From Xenococcaceae cyanobacterium MO_167.B27 (lineage in GTDB: Bacteria; Cyanobacteriota; Cyanobacteriia; Cyanobacteriales; Xenococcaceae), in the NCBI GenBank assembly GCA_030065935.1, contig JASJCP010000025.1, positions 1-64,000 on the forward strand: a DNA stretch of 64,000 nt, read 5' to 3'. The notes below the pieces were generated by a model. It saw nothing but the letters and a program-made list of their open reading frames with translations. It did not search any database and was not told where the DNA came from. Position numbers and translations under genes: made by a program. This document shows, one piece after another, positions 18,965-27,724 of this stretch; the stretch's first letter is position 1; every line of letters begins with the position of its first letter.

Positions 18965-19081
18965 GTAATAAGAGACGAAAGTAGAAGTAAGGGCAACAGG
19001 TTAAATAAGGGTTTGAGAGTTTTTTCCTAATAACAAATAACTTTCTATCTATTTAGCAACTTTCAATAATTGGTATAACCT

Positions 19082-19321
19082 ATGAATAAATTTGCAGGGG
19101 AAGAAGATCCATTAAAAAAAATCAAGACTGTTGATGTGAACACTTATTATGATGGGCTTTTCAAGGATTACCGATCTGTTTTAGAAAGAGATTATTCATC
19201 AGATATATACGTTAGCCAACCCAGTGCTTATATTATTGAGGGTGAAATTGTTGCTTTTGCTCCTTGGGTTCCTACGGAGACTGAATATACTATTTTTGTA
19301 CTGTTCATTATCTTATGCTAA
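19082..19321 (+). CDS. Small hypothetical protein
   Basis: A 79-residue protein, MNKFAGEEDPLKKIKTVDVN onward, with a soluble N-terminal part and a hydrophobic C-terminal tail (TIFVLFIILC). Family not recognised. Its last 7 bases overlap the start of the next small frame. The hydrophobic tail looks unlike the rest and could be produced by a frameshift that joins what was once a single gene with the next frame. Confidence 0.4.
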   Translation: MNKFAGEEDPLKKIKTVDVNTYYDGLFKDYRSVLERDYSSDIYVSQPSAYIIEGEIVAFAPWVPTETEYTIFVLFIILC

Positions 19322-19548
19322 CCAACGTAGTAGGAGATAGCATCCTCACAAAGCAGTATAAGTTTGATGAGGTTATTGATTTACTTCAAGAGAATTATGA
19401 GTTTCGAGAAGTGGAAAAACCTTTCTTTCATTATGTACTGAGAGTAACTCAAGAGCAGCGAATAGATTTTGAGAGCAAGATTCTCGAACTATTTGAAAAA
19501 CTCACACCTATTCAACAACATGAGCAGCCTCTAACCGATAAAAGATGA
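19315..19548 (+). CDS. Small hypothetical protein
   Basis: A 77-residue soluble, acidic protein (FDEVIDLLQENYEFREVEKP; helical C-terminus ending QQHEQPLTDKR). Family not recognised. It overlaps the preceding small frame by 7 bases and is followed by a strong terminator 37 bp downstream, so the pair is probably expressed together. It may be the second half of one frameshifted gene. Confidence 0.45.
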   Translation: MLTNVVGDSILTKQYKFDEVIDLLQENYEFREVEKPFFHYVLRVTQEQRIDFESKILELFEKLTPIQQHEQPLTDKR

Positions 19549-19584
19549 AAGGGTTGTTCCAAAACATTAGTAGGTTGGGTTGCG

Positions 19585-19628
19585 CCAAATTATGTTTTGG
19601 GACAACCCAAAACATAATTTGGTTTTTT
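19585..19628 (+). terminator. Strong intrinsic terminator
   Basis: A perfect 17-bp stem starting CCAAATTATGTTTTGGG closes on a 4-base loop (ACAA) and is followed by TTTTTT. It terminates the two small genes. GTAGGTTGGGTTGCG just upstream is a motif also seen at the 63.6-kb palindromic element. Confidence 0.9.
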
Positions 19629-19881
19629 AATCATGGTTGTGATTAGTTCCTAATAATTAGGTAAAGTGTGCTTCGAGAAACTTAGATTGGCTTTTTACAT
19701 CAAGAACACGCTTGGCTATAAACCTTTTTACCCGTTCCTTAATCCTTGACGACAGAGCCTTGGACTAGCGTTCATCCAAGGGTGTCATGACCAATTTAAG
19801 GGAGATTCTATTTCTAGAATCTGACTCTGCAACCTATGACAAGATACATTCTGCCGATTTAACTAAGTTTGTATAGGTTTT
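19629..19881. other. Intergenic, nothing clear
   Basis: About 250 bp between the terminator and the stop of panC/cmk. A short minus-strand frame (about 19662-19735, encoding IKERVKRFIAKRVLD) has no start codon and no recognised family. It may be a decayed coding scrap. Confidence 0.4.
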
Positions 19882-21417
19882 TCATAGGTGATTAAGAGAC
19901 AGATAAAGCTGAACAATCTTATCGATTACTTCTTGGATCGCCAAATCATCTGTAATTAATTCTACGGCATCCTCTGCTTGTTTCAAAGGTGCGATCGCTC
20001 TATTGCTATCTTTTTCATCTCGCTGTTGAATTTCTGTTTCGAGTTGAGCTAAATCTAGATCTTTATAGCCTTGATTTTGTAAGTCTAACATTCTTCTTTT
20101 GGCTCTTTCTGCGACAGAAGCAGTCAGAAAAATCTTTAATTCTGCATCAGGAAACACATTAGTTCCAATGTCTCTTCCTTCTGCAATAATACCTCCTGTT
20201 TCACCATAACTTTGTTGAATTGCAACCAACTCTTCTCTAACTGCACTTTGGGCTGCAATAGTAGAAACATTAGCAGTAACTTCAGGAGTACGAATAGCTG
20301 TAGTAACTTCTTGCTCATTGACATATACTCCTACAGGAAGCTCGGGAGAGTTACTGGGAATAAGATCGATTTTGACTCCCTTTACTAAATCTGCAATTCT
20401 ATCTTGAGCATTTACATTAATACCAGAATTCATCACTAACCAAGTGACAGCGCGATACATCGCCCCAGTATCGAGATATAGTAATCCTAGTTTTTCACCG
20501 ACACGACGGGTAACAGTGGATTTTCCTGCTCCAGCAGGACCATCAATAGCTACAATAGGTTGGCGTAATATGATGTTATCTATCAAGCGAGTATTTCCTA
20601 AGTAAGCAGCAACAGCTAATAACCCTGTGGTTTCTACAGTTTCTAAAGGTTGCAAGGTAATGGTATTGACTAATTCTACATACTGAGTCTTAATTTCTGA
20701 TACAGTAGCCAACTTTTCCTTAACTATTTTGGTGAGAATATGGGCTTGCTTTTCTCCTTGGTAAAATGAGATCGCAGCTTGTTTCAGACTACGATATATT
20801 ATGGTTGCTTGAGTTTTTTCTGTAGAGGTTAAATACTGGTTACGAGAACTTAAAGCTAATCCTGATTCTTCCCTGATGATAGGACAACCGACAATCTTTA
20901 CAGGTAACTTTAAGTCTGAGACTAAACTACTAATAATAGCCAATTGTTGAGCATCTTTTTGACCGAAGTAAGCACAGTCAGGTCTAATGATATTGAGTAA
21001 TTTAGTAACTATGGTAGCGACTCCCTGAAAATGTCCATGGCGATATTTTCCACATAACCCAGAAGTCATGGAGACAGGAGGGATAACCATAGTTGTTAGA
21101 GATTGAGTATCCGTATCTCCAGTAATTCCCATTGTTTCTGGAGTCGGTGCAAAAATTAAATCAACTCCCAATGCTTCACACAGTTGAGAGTCGGTTTCTA
21201 ATTGACGGGGATATTGTTTTAAATCTTCTGTAGGCGCAAATTGTAGGGGATTAACAAAAATACTAACAATAACGCGATCGCATTCACTACTAGCTCTTTT
21301 AATTAAGCTAATATGTCCCTGATGCAACGCTCCCATTGTGGGAACTAAACCTATTTTATGATTTTGTTGTTTCTGAAGATAAGAATTTACTTCAGAGATA
21401 GTTTTAGCAATTAACAT
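19882..21417 (-). CDS. panC/cmk: Bifunctional pantothenate synthetase / cytidylate kinase
   Basis: This fused protein is characteristic of cyanobacteria. Residues about 1-280 are pantoate-beta-alanine ligase (coenzyme A pathway) with the HIGH-type motif VPTMGALHQGHISLI (about 24-38), KYRHGHFQGVATIV and YFGQKDAQQLAII. Residues about 285-511 are CMP kinase with the P-loop AIDGPAGAGKSTVTRRVG (about 288-305), LYLDTGAMYRAVTW and GRDIGTNVFPDAELKIFLTA. The kinase phosphorylates CMP/dCMP. Both halves look complete. An 80-residue membrane protein is encoded 68 bp upstream on the same strand. Confidence 0.96.
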   Translation of the reverse strand: MLIAKTISEVNSYLQKQQNHKIGLVPTMGALHQGHISLIKRASSECDRVIVSIFVNPLQFAPTEDLKQYPRQLETDSQLCEALGVDLIFAPTPETMGITGDTDTQSLTTMVIPPVSMTSGLCGKYRHGHFQGVATIVTKLLNIIRPDCAYFGQKDAQQLAIISSLVSDLKLPVKIVGCPIIREESGLALSSRNQYLTSTEKTQATIIYRSLKQAAISFYQGEKQAHILTKIVKEKLATVSEIKTQYVELVNTITLQPLETVETTGLLAVAAYLGNTRLIDNIILRQPIVAIDGPAGAGKSTVTRRVGEKLGLLYLDTGAMYRAVTWLVMNSGINVNAQDRIADLVKGVKIDLIPSNSPELPVGVYVNEQEVTTAIRTPEVTANVSTIAAQSAVREELVAIQQSYGETGGIIAEGRDIGTNVFPDAELKIFLTASVAERAKRRMLDLQNQGYKDLDLAQLETEIQQRDEKDSNRAIAPLKQAEDAVELITDDLAIQEVIDKIVQLYLSLNHL

Positions 21418-21485
21418 TAAAGATTGAGAATACCAACTAACCCAGAGTAAAACTATGTTTCCTTCAAGATCAACTTAGAGTCTCG

Positions 21486-21728
21486 TTACTTTTTTAATTG
21501 GTGATACAACAACCTATTTAGATGCTCACCCATAACTAACCAAACCAGATACAAAATCAGAACTAAGACTAGCTTCATCCATAAAGAGCTAAACAAAAAA
21601 CTCAACAATAAAATTGCTACCCCAATCATTCCAGTAATTTGAGCTACTGTTCGATCTTTAGCTTGAAGACTAGTATAAATCAATAAAATGGGAATCAACA
21701 ATTGCAAACAAGAATTGATCAGGCTCAT
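21486..21728 (-). CDS. Small membrane protein
   Basis: The 80 residues are mostly hydrophobic with three predicted helices (about 6-20, 31-47, 49-66) and a basic C-terminus (HLNRLLYHQLKK), suggesting an inner-membrane protein with a cytoplasmic tail. The pattern is that of small conserved cyanobacterial membrane proteins but I cannot name a family. It lies just upstream of panC/cmk on the same strand and may be cotranscribed. Confidence 0.55.
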   Translation of the reverse strand: MSLINSCLQLLIPILLIYTSLQAKDRTVAQITGMIGVAILLLSFLFSSLWMKLVLVLILYLVWLVMGEHLNRLLYHQLKK

Positions 21729-22153
21729 AACAAAATAATCTCTTTGGCAGTTTACTTATTAGTAATTTAAAAAATATGCTTTCTTTTCACTCCAATGTAC
21801 ATTAAATCCTAAAATAACTATTCCAGATTATGCTTTTATTGGATATCAAATAAAACTAATAATTTACCCGTAAGTATATGTGCTTTAGGCTAATCTTTCA
21901 ACTAATTTCGTTGCAAAACTATATACTTATAAGAATTTCCTGTAGGTAACTAATTTTAACCAAGAATTAAGATTATTAAACTGCATAGATAAACTTGATT
22001 ATAAAAGCGTTTTACTATTTAGTTTTCTCTTTTTTGATAGCCTCAAGCAGTTAATTGAATTTTGTCCAAGTATTTACTATTCCAATACTTCTCGTTTAGG
22101 GAGATAGGGATGTAGGGAGATAGGAAAATAATTAATACCCCAATACCCCAATT
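21729..22153. other. AT-rich intergenic region
   Basis: About 425 bp, very AT-rich, with an inverted pair AAGTATAT ... ATATACTT (near 21871 and 21923). The right edge (22095-22153) is CCCCAATACCCC-type filler. No gene, tRNA or clear regulatory site seen. Confidence 0.45.
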
Positions 22154-22280
22154 CCCCCCGGGAGGAGACTTAATAAATCTAGGTATTGAAGCCAAAAGAG
22201 GAGGACACGGGTGAGCGGGAGCACGGCTCACCGTAAGATGTCCGTATCGACTTTGTAATGAAGTCTCCTTCGGTGCCCCA
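22154..22280 (-). repeat. Dispersed inverted-repeat element, copy 2
   Basis: Inverse-oriented copy of the element at 1309-1452, shorter by about 20 bases in the middle but otherwise nearly identical. Ends are CCCCCCGGGAGGAGACTT and AAGTCTCCTTCGGTGCCCC. It sits just downstream of the CYTH gene stop, between filler repeats. Confidence 0.75.
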
Positions 22281-22296
22281 ATTCCCTATTCCCCAA

Positions 22297-22758
22297 TCAC
22301 CACTTACTATAAGGATTTTTGACCAAATTAGCGTTATAGTATTTCGGGTCAGTAACTTGTCGAGCGATCCATTCAGGTAATTCGATTTGTTGATTTTCCT
22401 CTTGCAATTCCACTTCTGCGATAATTAAACCAGCGTTTTCTCCTGCAAATTCATCCACTTCCCAGACTAAATCCCCTACAGGTATTTTGTAACGAGTCTT
22501 TTCAATTAACGGGCGATCGCATAAACTATTGAGCATTTCTTCCGCATCTTCTACAGGGATAGGATATTCAAACTCTGAGCGAGTTTCCCCGATATTTTCG
22601 CCTTTGATAGTGAGATAGCCTTGATTCCCCACAATACGCACTCTAACAGTAGTGTTGCCCACTGTAGGAATATAACCCTGACGATAAACCACCCCTTGAG
22701 CGAGGTTTTTCCACTGATTACCCTTTACTAGATATTTACGCTCTATTTCCTTTCCCAT
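22297..22758 (-). CDS. CYTH domain protein (inorganic/organic triphosphatase family)
   Basis: The 153 residues form one CYTH domain. The signature MGKEIERKYLVKG (ExExK: E4, E6, K8) is at the extreme N-terminus, followed by RVRIVGNQGYLTIKGE (RxRxxxxxxxLTxK), EFEYPI and VDEFAGENAGLIIAEVEL. These charged residues line a tunnel that binds triphosphates with metal ions. Family members are thiamine triphosphatases, tripolyphosphatases or class IV adenylyl cyclases; short single-domain bacterial forms are most often tripolyphosphatases, so that is the likelier activity. Confidence 0.85.
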   Translation of the reverse strand: MGKEIERKYLVKGNQWKNLAQGVVYRQGYIPTVGNTTVRVRIVGNQGYLTIKGENIGETRSEFEYPIPVEDAEEMLNSLCDRPLIEKTRYKIPVGDLVWEVDEFAGENAGLIIAEVELQEENQQIELPEWIARQVTDPKYYNANLVKNPYSKW

Positions 22759-22903
22759 CAGACACCTTAGCTAATATGAACTACAAAATTAATAAGTAAT
22801 AAGTATGACTTCCCCATCACCCCATCACCCCATTCCCCAAAAATAGTTGTACGGTAAACCGCACTAAACAAGTAGTTGCCATATTCTATGGTAGTTAGCT
22901 AAA

Positions 22904-22930
22904 TTAGCACTCGTAAGGTGAGAGTGCTAA
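22904..22930 (+). promoter_or_regulatory. CIRCE operator (HrcA repressor site)
   Basis: TTAGCACTC at 22904-22912, nine bases, then GAGTGCTAA at 22922-22930: a perfect match to the CIRCE consensus. HrcA binds it and represses groESL until heat shock. It lies 86 bp upstream of the groES start. Confidence 0.97.
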
Positions 22931-23015
22931 AACAAACTCAAGTATTTTCATCACAACAAAATATAGACTGAAAATCAGTAAACACACACTTTGTTTTTCG
23001 TTGGGAGGATTTTTT

Positions 23016-23327
23016 ATGGCAGCTATTAGCATTAACGTTTCTACTGTAAAACCCTTGGGCGATCGCGTTTTCGTAAAAGTCAGTGCTTCTGAAGAAAAAA
23101 CTTCTGGTGGAATCTTACTCCCTGACACTGCAAAAGAAAAACCCCAAGTAGGAGAAGTAGCAGCAGTGGGTCCTGGTAAGCGCAATGATGATGGTAGTTA
23201 CACCGCTCCTGAAGTCAAAGTAGGAGATAAAGTTCTTTACTCCAAATATGCTGGTACTGACATCAAACTTGGTGGCGAAGACTATGTACTACTCTCTGAG
23301 AAAGACATCCTAGCAGCAGTTTCCTAG
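23016..23327 (+). CDS. groS: Co-chaperonin GroES
   Basis: The 103-residue heptameric lid of the GroEL chamber. It shows [20 protein letters not shown], the mobile-loop region [20 protein letters not shown] and C-terminal [17 protein letters not shown] at 23016 is preferred because GGGAGG lies just upstream (23003-23008); a TTG in frame at 23001 would place that Shine-Dalgarno inside the coding region. First gene of the CIRCE-controlled groESL operon, 92 bp before groEL. Confidence 0.96.
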   Translation: MAAISINVSTVKPLGDRVFVKVSASEEKTSGGILLPDTAKEKPQVGEVAAVGPGKRNDDGSYTAPEVKVGDKVLYSKYAGTDIKLGGEDYVLLSEKDILAAVS

Positions 23328-23419
23328 TTGTTAACCCCGAATCATTTTGTCTTGTAGTTGATTACAAACAACTGTATTTTTGCACCAAAATCTAGATATA
23401 AACAGAGGAAAACATACTC

Positions 23420-25042
23420 ATGGCAAAGTCTATAATCTATAATGACGAAGCTCGTCGCGCTCTCGAAAAAGGTATCGACCTCCTAGCAGAATCAGTAGCG
23501 GTAACTCTAGGACCCAAAGGACGTAACGTAGTACTAGAGAAAAAATTTGGCGCACCCCAAATTGTCAACGATGGGGTGACAATTGCCAAAGAAATTGAAT
23601 TAGAAGATCATATCGAGAATACTGGTGTGTCCCTAATTCGTCAAGCTGCTTCCAAGACTAACGATGTAGCTGGAGACGGGACTACCACTGCAACAGTATT
23701 AGCTCACGCCATTGTAAAAGAAGGTCTGCGTAACGTGGCTGCTGGTTCTAACCCCATCGCTCTCAAACGCGGTATTGATAAGGCTACTGACTACTTAGTA
23801 GCCAAAATTAAGGAACACGCTAAATCGGTAGAAGACTCTAAAGCGATCGCTCAAGTTGCTGCAATTTCTGCTGGTAATGACGAAGAAGTCGGTAGCATGA
23901 TTGCAGAAGCAATGGACAAAGTCGGTAAAGAAGGGGTTATCTCTCTTGAAGAAGGTAAATCCATGACTACTGAATTAGAAATCACTGAAGGTATGCGCTT
24001 CGATAAAGGATATATCTCTCCTTACTTCGCAACCGACACTGAGCGCATGGAAGCAATTTTAGAAGAGCCTCTCATCCTCATTACTGATAAAAAAATCACT
24101 TTAGTTCAAGACTTAGTACCAGTATTAGAACAAGTTGCGCGTCAAAGCAAAACTCTACTAATTATTGCAGAAGACATTGAGAAAGAAGCTCTAGCAACTC
24201 TAGTAGTTAACCGTCTGCGTGGTGTACTCAATGTAGCTGCTGTTAAAGCTCCTGGTTTTGGCGATCGCCGTAAACAAATGTTAGAAGACATTGCAGTACT
24301 TACTGGTGGTCAAGTAATCTCTGAAGATGCAGGCTTAAAACTCGAAAGTACCAAGGTGGAAATGCTAGGGTCAGCACGTCGCATCAATATTACCAAAGAC
24401 AACACCACTATTGTTGCGGAAGGTCATGAAACAGAAGTTAAAGCGCGTTGTGAGCAAATCCGCCGTCAAATGGAAGAAACTGAATCTTCTTACGACAAAG
24501 AAAAACTCCAAGAGCGTCTAGCAAAACTCAGTGGTGGTGTTGCAGTAGTTAAAGTCGGTGCTGCAACTGAAACCGAAATGAAAGACCGCAAACTACGCCT
24601 AGAAGATGCGATCAACGCAACCAAAGCAGCAGTAGAAGAAGGTATTGTTCCTGGTGGTGGTACTACTCTAGCGCACCTCACCCCTGACCTAGAAAGTTGG
24701 GCAAACTCCAATCTCACAGACGAAGGCTTAACAGGTGCATTAATCGTAGCTCGCGCTCTGTCTGCTCCTCTCAAAAGAATTGCCGAAAACGCCGGACAAA
24801 ATGGCGCAGTAATTGCAGAAAGAGTCAAAGAAAAAGAATTTAACGTCGGTTACAATGCTGCTAACAACGAATTTGTTGATATGTTTGAAGCTGGTATTGT
24901 GGATCCTGCAAAAGTAACTCGCTCTGCACTACAAAATGCTGCTTCCATTGCAGGTATGGTATTAACTACCGAATGTATCGTCGTTGAGAAGCCTGAGAAA
25001 GATAAAGCTCCTGCTGCTCCTGGTGGAGACTTCGACTACTAG
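23420..25042 (+). CDS. groL1: Chaperonin GroEL (operon copy)
   Basis: The 540-residue ATP-dependent folding chamber subunit. Visible: [17 protein letters not shown] (about 28-44), [19 protein letters not shown] (ATP-binding, about 81-99), the family signature [15 protein letters not shown] (about 400-414) and [20 protein letters not shown]. The C-terminus is [10 protein letters not shown], without a GGM tail, as in cyanobacterial GroEL1. Coupled to groES under CIRCE control. The stop codon TAG straddles the insertion point of a MITE-like element: TA belongs to the target and G is the element's first base. Confidence 0.97.
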   Translation: MAKSIIYNDEARRALEKGIDLLAESVAVTLGPKGRNVVLEKKFGAPQIVNDGVTIAKEIELEDHIENTGVSLIRQAASKTNDVAGDGTTTATVLAHAIVKEGLRNVAAGSNPIALKRGIDKATDYLVAKIKEHAKSVEDSKAIAQVAAISAGNDEEVGSMIAEAMDKVGKEGVISLEEGKSMTTELEITEGMRFDKGYISPYFATDTERMEAILEEPLILITDKKITLVQDLVPVLEQVARQSKTLLIIAEDIEKEALATLVVNRLRGVLNVAAVKAPGFGDRRKQMLEDIAVLTGGQVISEDAGLKLESTKVEMLGSARRINITKDNTTIVAEGHETEVKARCEQIRRQMEETESSYDKEKLQERLAKLSGGVAVVKVGAATETEMKDRKLRLEDAINATKAAVEEGIVPGGGTTLAHLTPDLESWANSNLTDEGLTGALIVARALSAPLKRIAENAGQNGAVIAERVKEKEFNVGYNAANNEFVDMFEAGIVDPAKVTRSALQNAASIAGMVLTTECIVVEKPEKDKAPAAPGGDFDY

Positions 25043-25203
25043 GGCGTGTCATCAATGAGAAAAAAAGTGCTTTTTGACCCATTTTCACGACCTACTTTGT
25101 CGAAAAATAACCTACATAGCTCTGCTATCCAGAACATTTTTCTCCTTGTATCTCGCAAAAATGGCTTCAAAAATCATCTTTCCCCTTAATTGATGACACA
25201 CCC
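25042..25203. repeat. 162-bp MITE-like element at the groEL stop codon
   Basis: Terminal inverted repeats GGGCGTGTCATCAAT (left) and ATTGATGACACACCC (right) match at 14 of 15 positions. The dinucleotide TA flanks both ends (25040-25041 and 25204-25205), fitting a TA target-site duplication as made by IS630/Tc1-type transposases. No coding capacity. Without the element the sequence would read TAC TAA, so the ancestral stop was TAA and is now TAG. Confidence 0.8.
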
Positions 25204-25205
25204 TA

Positions 25206-25560
25206 AACTAATAAGGATGAGGTATTAGGGATGAAGGATAAGGTCTAGATAATAATTCCCTTGCATCTAAACCAACCTTCTTCTGTCTCATAATTCATCA
25301 TTTCAATTTTCTAGCTGCTCCTCTTTGGGAGTGGCTAATTTTTTATGTAGGAGCATAACTTTTGCCAGAAGTTTAATTAAACTTTTAGCAAAAATCAACT
25401 AAAAATCCAAGCAGACAATGTTTCCCTTTTCCCTTTTAGCTTTGCCCTTTACTCAACCGAGGTTTTTTATACTTATGCAAGAGGTATATTTTTCAATGAC
25501 CAATCCCCACTTCACCCTAGATGGGGTTTCTCGCACTAAGATATATATATATTTGGGAAC
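25206..25560. other. Intergenic filler
   Basis: About 355 bp with GGATGAGGTATTAGGGATGA-type filler, a CTCC...GGAG bit near 25320 and a TA run (25540-25552). No gene recognised. Confidence 0.4.
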
Positions 25561-25965
25561 TTACTGAATTGACCCACTCCGCTAAATTCTATTTAGCGGA
25601 TTCAGGGATACTGGCGTAGATTGCGGGGAAACCCACCGTCTGACATCTACTCTCCCTCTAGACAGAGTCCTGCCTAGTTGGAATACTCCAAACAACCAGG
25701 AGTGGTTTTCTTTCTTTAGGCTTTCTAGACTGCACAAAACCTGTCTTTTATCGACTAGCAAATTGCTATGTTCCCACTCAAACTAGAAAAACTACATCCT
25801 TACGGTGCGTTAAAGGTTTTACCGATTCAACTTCCGAATCGAACCCTATACCTTAAGTATGTCGAAGAACTTACGAATATTATACAACGGCTCAAAACCT
25901 TGCTATATAAAGATTTAGTGTCGAAAATGTATATTTCTCTGCCAGTTTTAACTGGCTATTCGTAG
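25561..25965 (-). pseudogene. Probable IS200/IS605 tnpB right-end remnant
   Basis: On the minus strand a hairpin CCGCTAAAT / ATTTAGCGG (25580-25600) is followed by AGTGGGTCAAT, the same hairpin-plus-TCAA right-end layout as the intact TnpB element (39807) and the 5.5-kb remnant. Upstream on that strand one frame reads SEVESVKPLTHRKDVVFLV and then stops, resembling a TnpB C-terminal tail. No RuvC motif is present. The opposite-strand 65-residue frame here has no recognisable family. Confidence 0.35.
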
Positions 25966-26024
25966 AGCAATCCCCCGAATGAATTACGCCCCGCTTTACA
26001 CATCACTATCGTAAAAAACAAATA

Positions 26025-27494
26025 ATGCAGATTAAAGCTACAGATAAATCATTATTAGATTGGACTGGAGATACTTTAGCCCTAGGTTTCTATGAAGATG
26101 CTACAGAGCTAACTGGGGATTATGCTAAGTTAGACGAGAAATTAGCAGGTACGCTTCAAGAATTAATTGCTGAAGAAGAATTTAAAGGTAAATCTGGTAC
26201 TACTGCTGTCACCAGAATTGCTGGAAAGAATAATTTTCGCAAACTAATTCTGATTGGTTTAGGCAAAACAGAAGATTTAAAAGTTGCCACTTATCGTACT
26301 ACCGCAGCAGCGATCGCCCGTAAAGCTACCAAAGACACAACTTTAGGTATTAGTTTATCCCTAGAAGGAGAAGCAGGAGCAATTACCCAAGCCATCACTG
26401 AGGGAATTCATCTAGCTCTCCATCAAGATAACCGCTTCAAGTCTGAGCCAGAGGAAAAAGCTCCTAAACTCGAAACCATTGAGCTTTTGGGCATAACAGG
26501 ACAAGATGCAGCCATTGCTAAAGCAGAAACCATAGTCTCTGGAGTCATTTTGGCAAGGGAATTAGTTAACGCCCCTGCTAACGAAGTTACACCAGTAACT
26601 ATGGCAGAAACCGCCCAGCAAATTGCCACAGAATACGGCTTAGAAATCGAAATTTTAGAACAAGCCGACTGTGAAAAATTCGAGCAAGGAATGGGGGCGT
26701 ATCTAGGAGTAGCCAAAGCTTCCGATCTTCCCCCCAAGTTTATTCACCTCACCTATAAGCCTGAAGGTACAGCAAAACGCAAACTGGCAATTATAGGTAA
26801 AAGTCTCACCTTCGACTCTGGTGGACTCAACCTCAAAGTAGGTAAAAGCGGTATTGAAACCATGAAAATGGATATGGGAGGAGGTGCAGCAACCCTAGGG
26901 GCTGCCAAGGCGATCGCTCAAATCAAGCCTGATGTAGAAGTTCACTTTATTTGTGCTGCTACCGAAAACATGATTAGTGGCAAAGCCATGCACCCAGGAG
27001 ACATCCTCAAAGCTGCTAATGGTAAGACCATTGAAGTCAATAATACCGACGCAGAAGGCAGACTTACTCTAGCAGATGCTTTAGTATTTGCCGAATCTCT
27101 AGAAGTAGATGCGATAGTTGATTTAGCAACCCTTACAGGAGCTTGTATTGTCGCTTTAGGTAATGAGATGGCTGGTTTGTGGAGTACTGATGAAACCCTA
27201 GCCAGTGAAATCAAATCCGCAGCGGAAACCGCAGGAGAGAAATTTTGGCAACTACCTTTAGAAGACAAGTATTTTGAAGGCTTAAAATCTAAAATTGCCG
27301 ACATGAAAAATACTGGTCCTCGTGCTGGTGGCTCAATTACGGCTGCTCTCTTCCTCAAGCAATTTATTAAAGATACTCCTTGGGTACATCTAGATATTGC
27401 AGGTCCGGTATGGTCAGACAAACCTGAAGGTATCAATAATGCTGGTGGTACAGGTTTCCCTGTAAAAACACTGGTGGAATGGGTACTAGGATGA
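26025..27494 (+). CDS. pepA: Leucyl aminopeptidase (M17)
   Basis: The 489-residue cytosolic metallopeptidase removes N-terminal residues from peptides; hexameric, two metal ions. The N-terminal macro-like domain spans about 1-160. The catalytic domain has [16 protein letters not shown] (about 258-273, metal-binding Lys and Asp), [18 protein letters not shown], the signature [18 protein letters not shown] (about 338-355) and [12 protein letters not shown]. The C-terminus [13 protein letters not shown] is normal. ATG start follows a spacer of tnpB-like debris, so its promoter lies within about 60 bp upstream or inside that debris. Confidence 0.96.
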   Translation: MQIKATDKSLLDWTGDTLALGFYEDATELTGDYAKLDEKLAGTLQELIAEEEFKGKSGTTAVTRIAGKNNFRKLILIGLGKTEDLKVATYRTTAAAIARKATKDTTLGISLSLEGEAGAITQAITEGIHLALHQDNRFKSEPEEKAPKLETIELLGITGQDAAIAKAETIVSGVILARELVNAPANEVTPVTMAETAQQIATEYGLEIEILEQADCEKFEQGMGAYLGVAKASDLPPKFIHLTYKPEGTAKRKLAIIGKSLTFDSGGLNLKVGKSGIETMKMDMGGGAATLGAAKAIAQIKPDVEVHFICAATENMISGKAMHPGDILKAANGKTIEVNNTDAEGRLTLADALVFAESLEVDAIVDLATLTGACIVALGNEMAGLWSTDETLASEIKSAAETAGEKFWQLPLEDKYFEGLKSKIADMKNTGPRAGGSITAALFLKQFIKDTPWVHLDIAGPVWSDKPEGINNAGGTGFPVKTLVEWVLG

Positions 27495-27724
27495 ATTATG
27501 AGGGATGAATGATGAGGTAAGAGGTATTAGGAATTGATTGTTATTACTTATTACTTTCTTCTGAGTCCTTCATCCCTTACTCGGTGACTCTTCATCTCTC
27601 ATCCCTTCATTGACACTACAAGAAATTTCAAGAAACATTTGCAAGCCTAATAAGAACGATTACAATGGCAAGGATACTTGTGTTCTAAAACATCGTGTAG
27701 TGTAATTTTTTAGGTGTGAGGAAA

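Noticed and set aside
23001-23015. TTG start for groES
   Set aside because: The extension would swallow the Shine-Dalgarno GGGAGG; ATG at 23016 gives the standard N-terminus.
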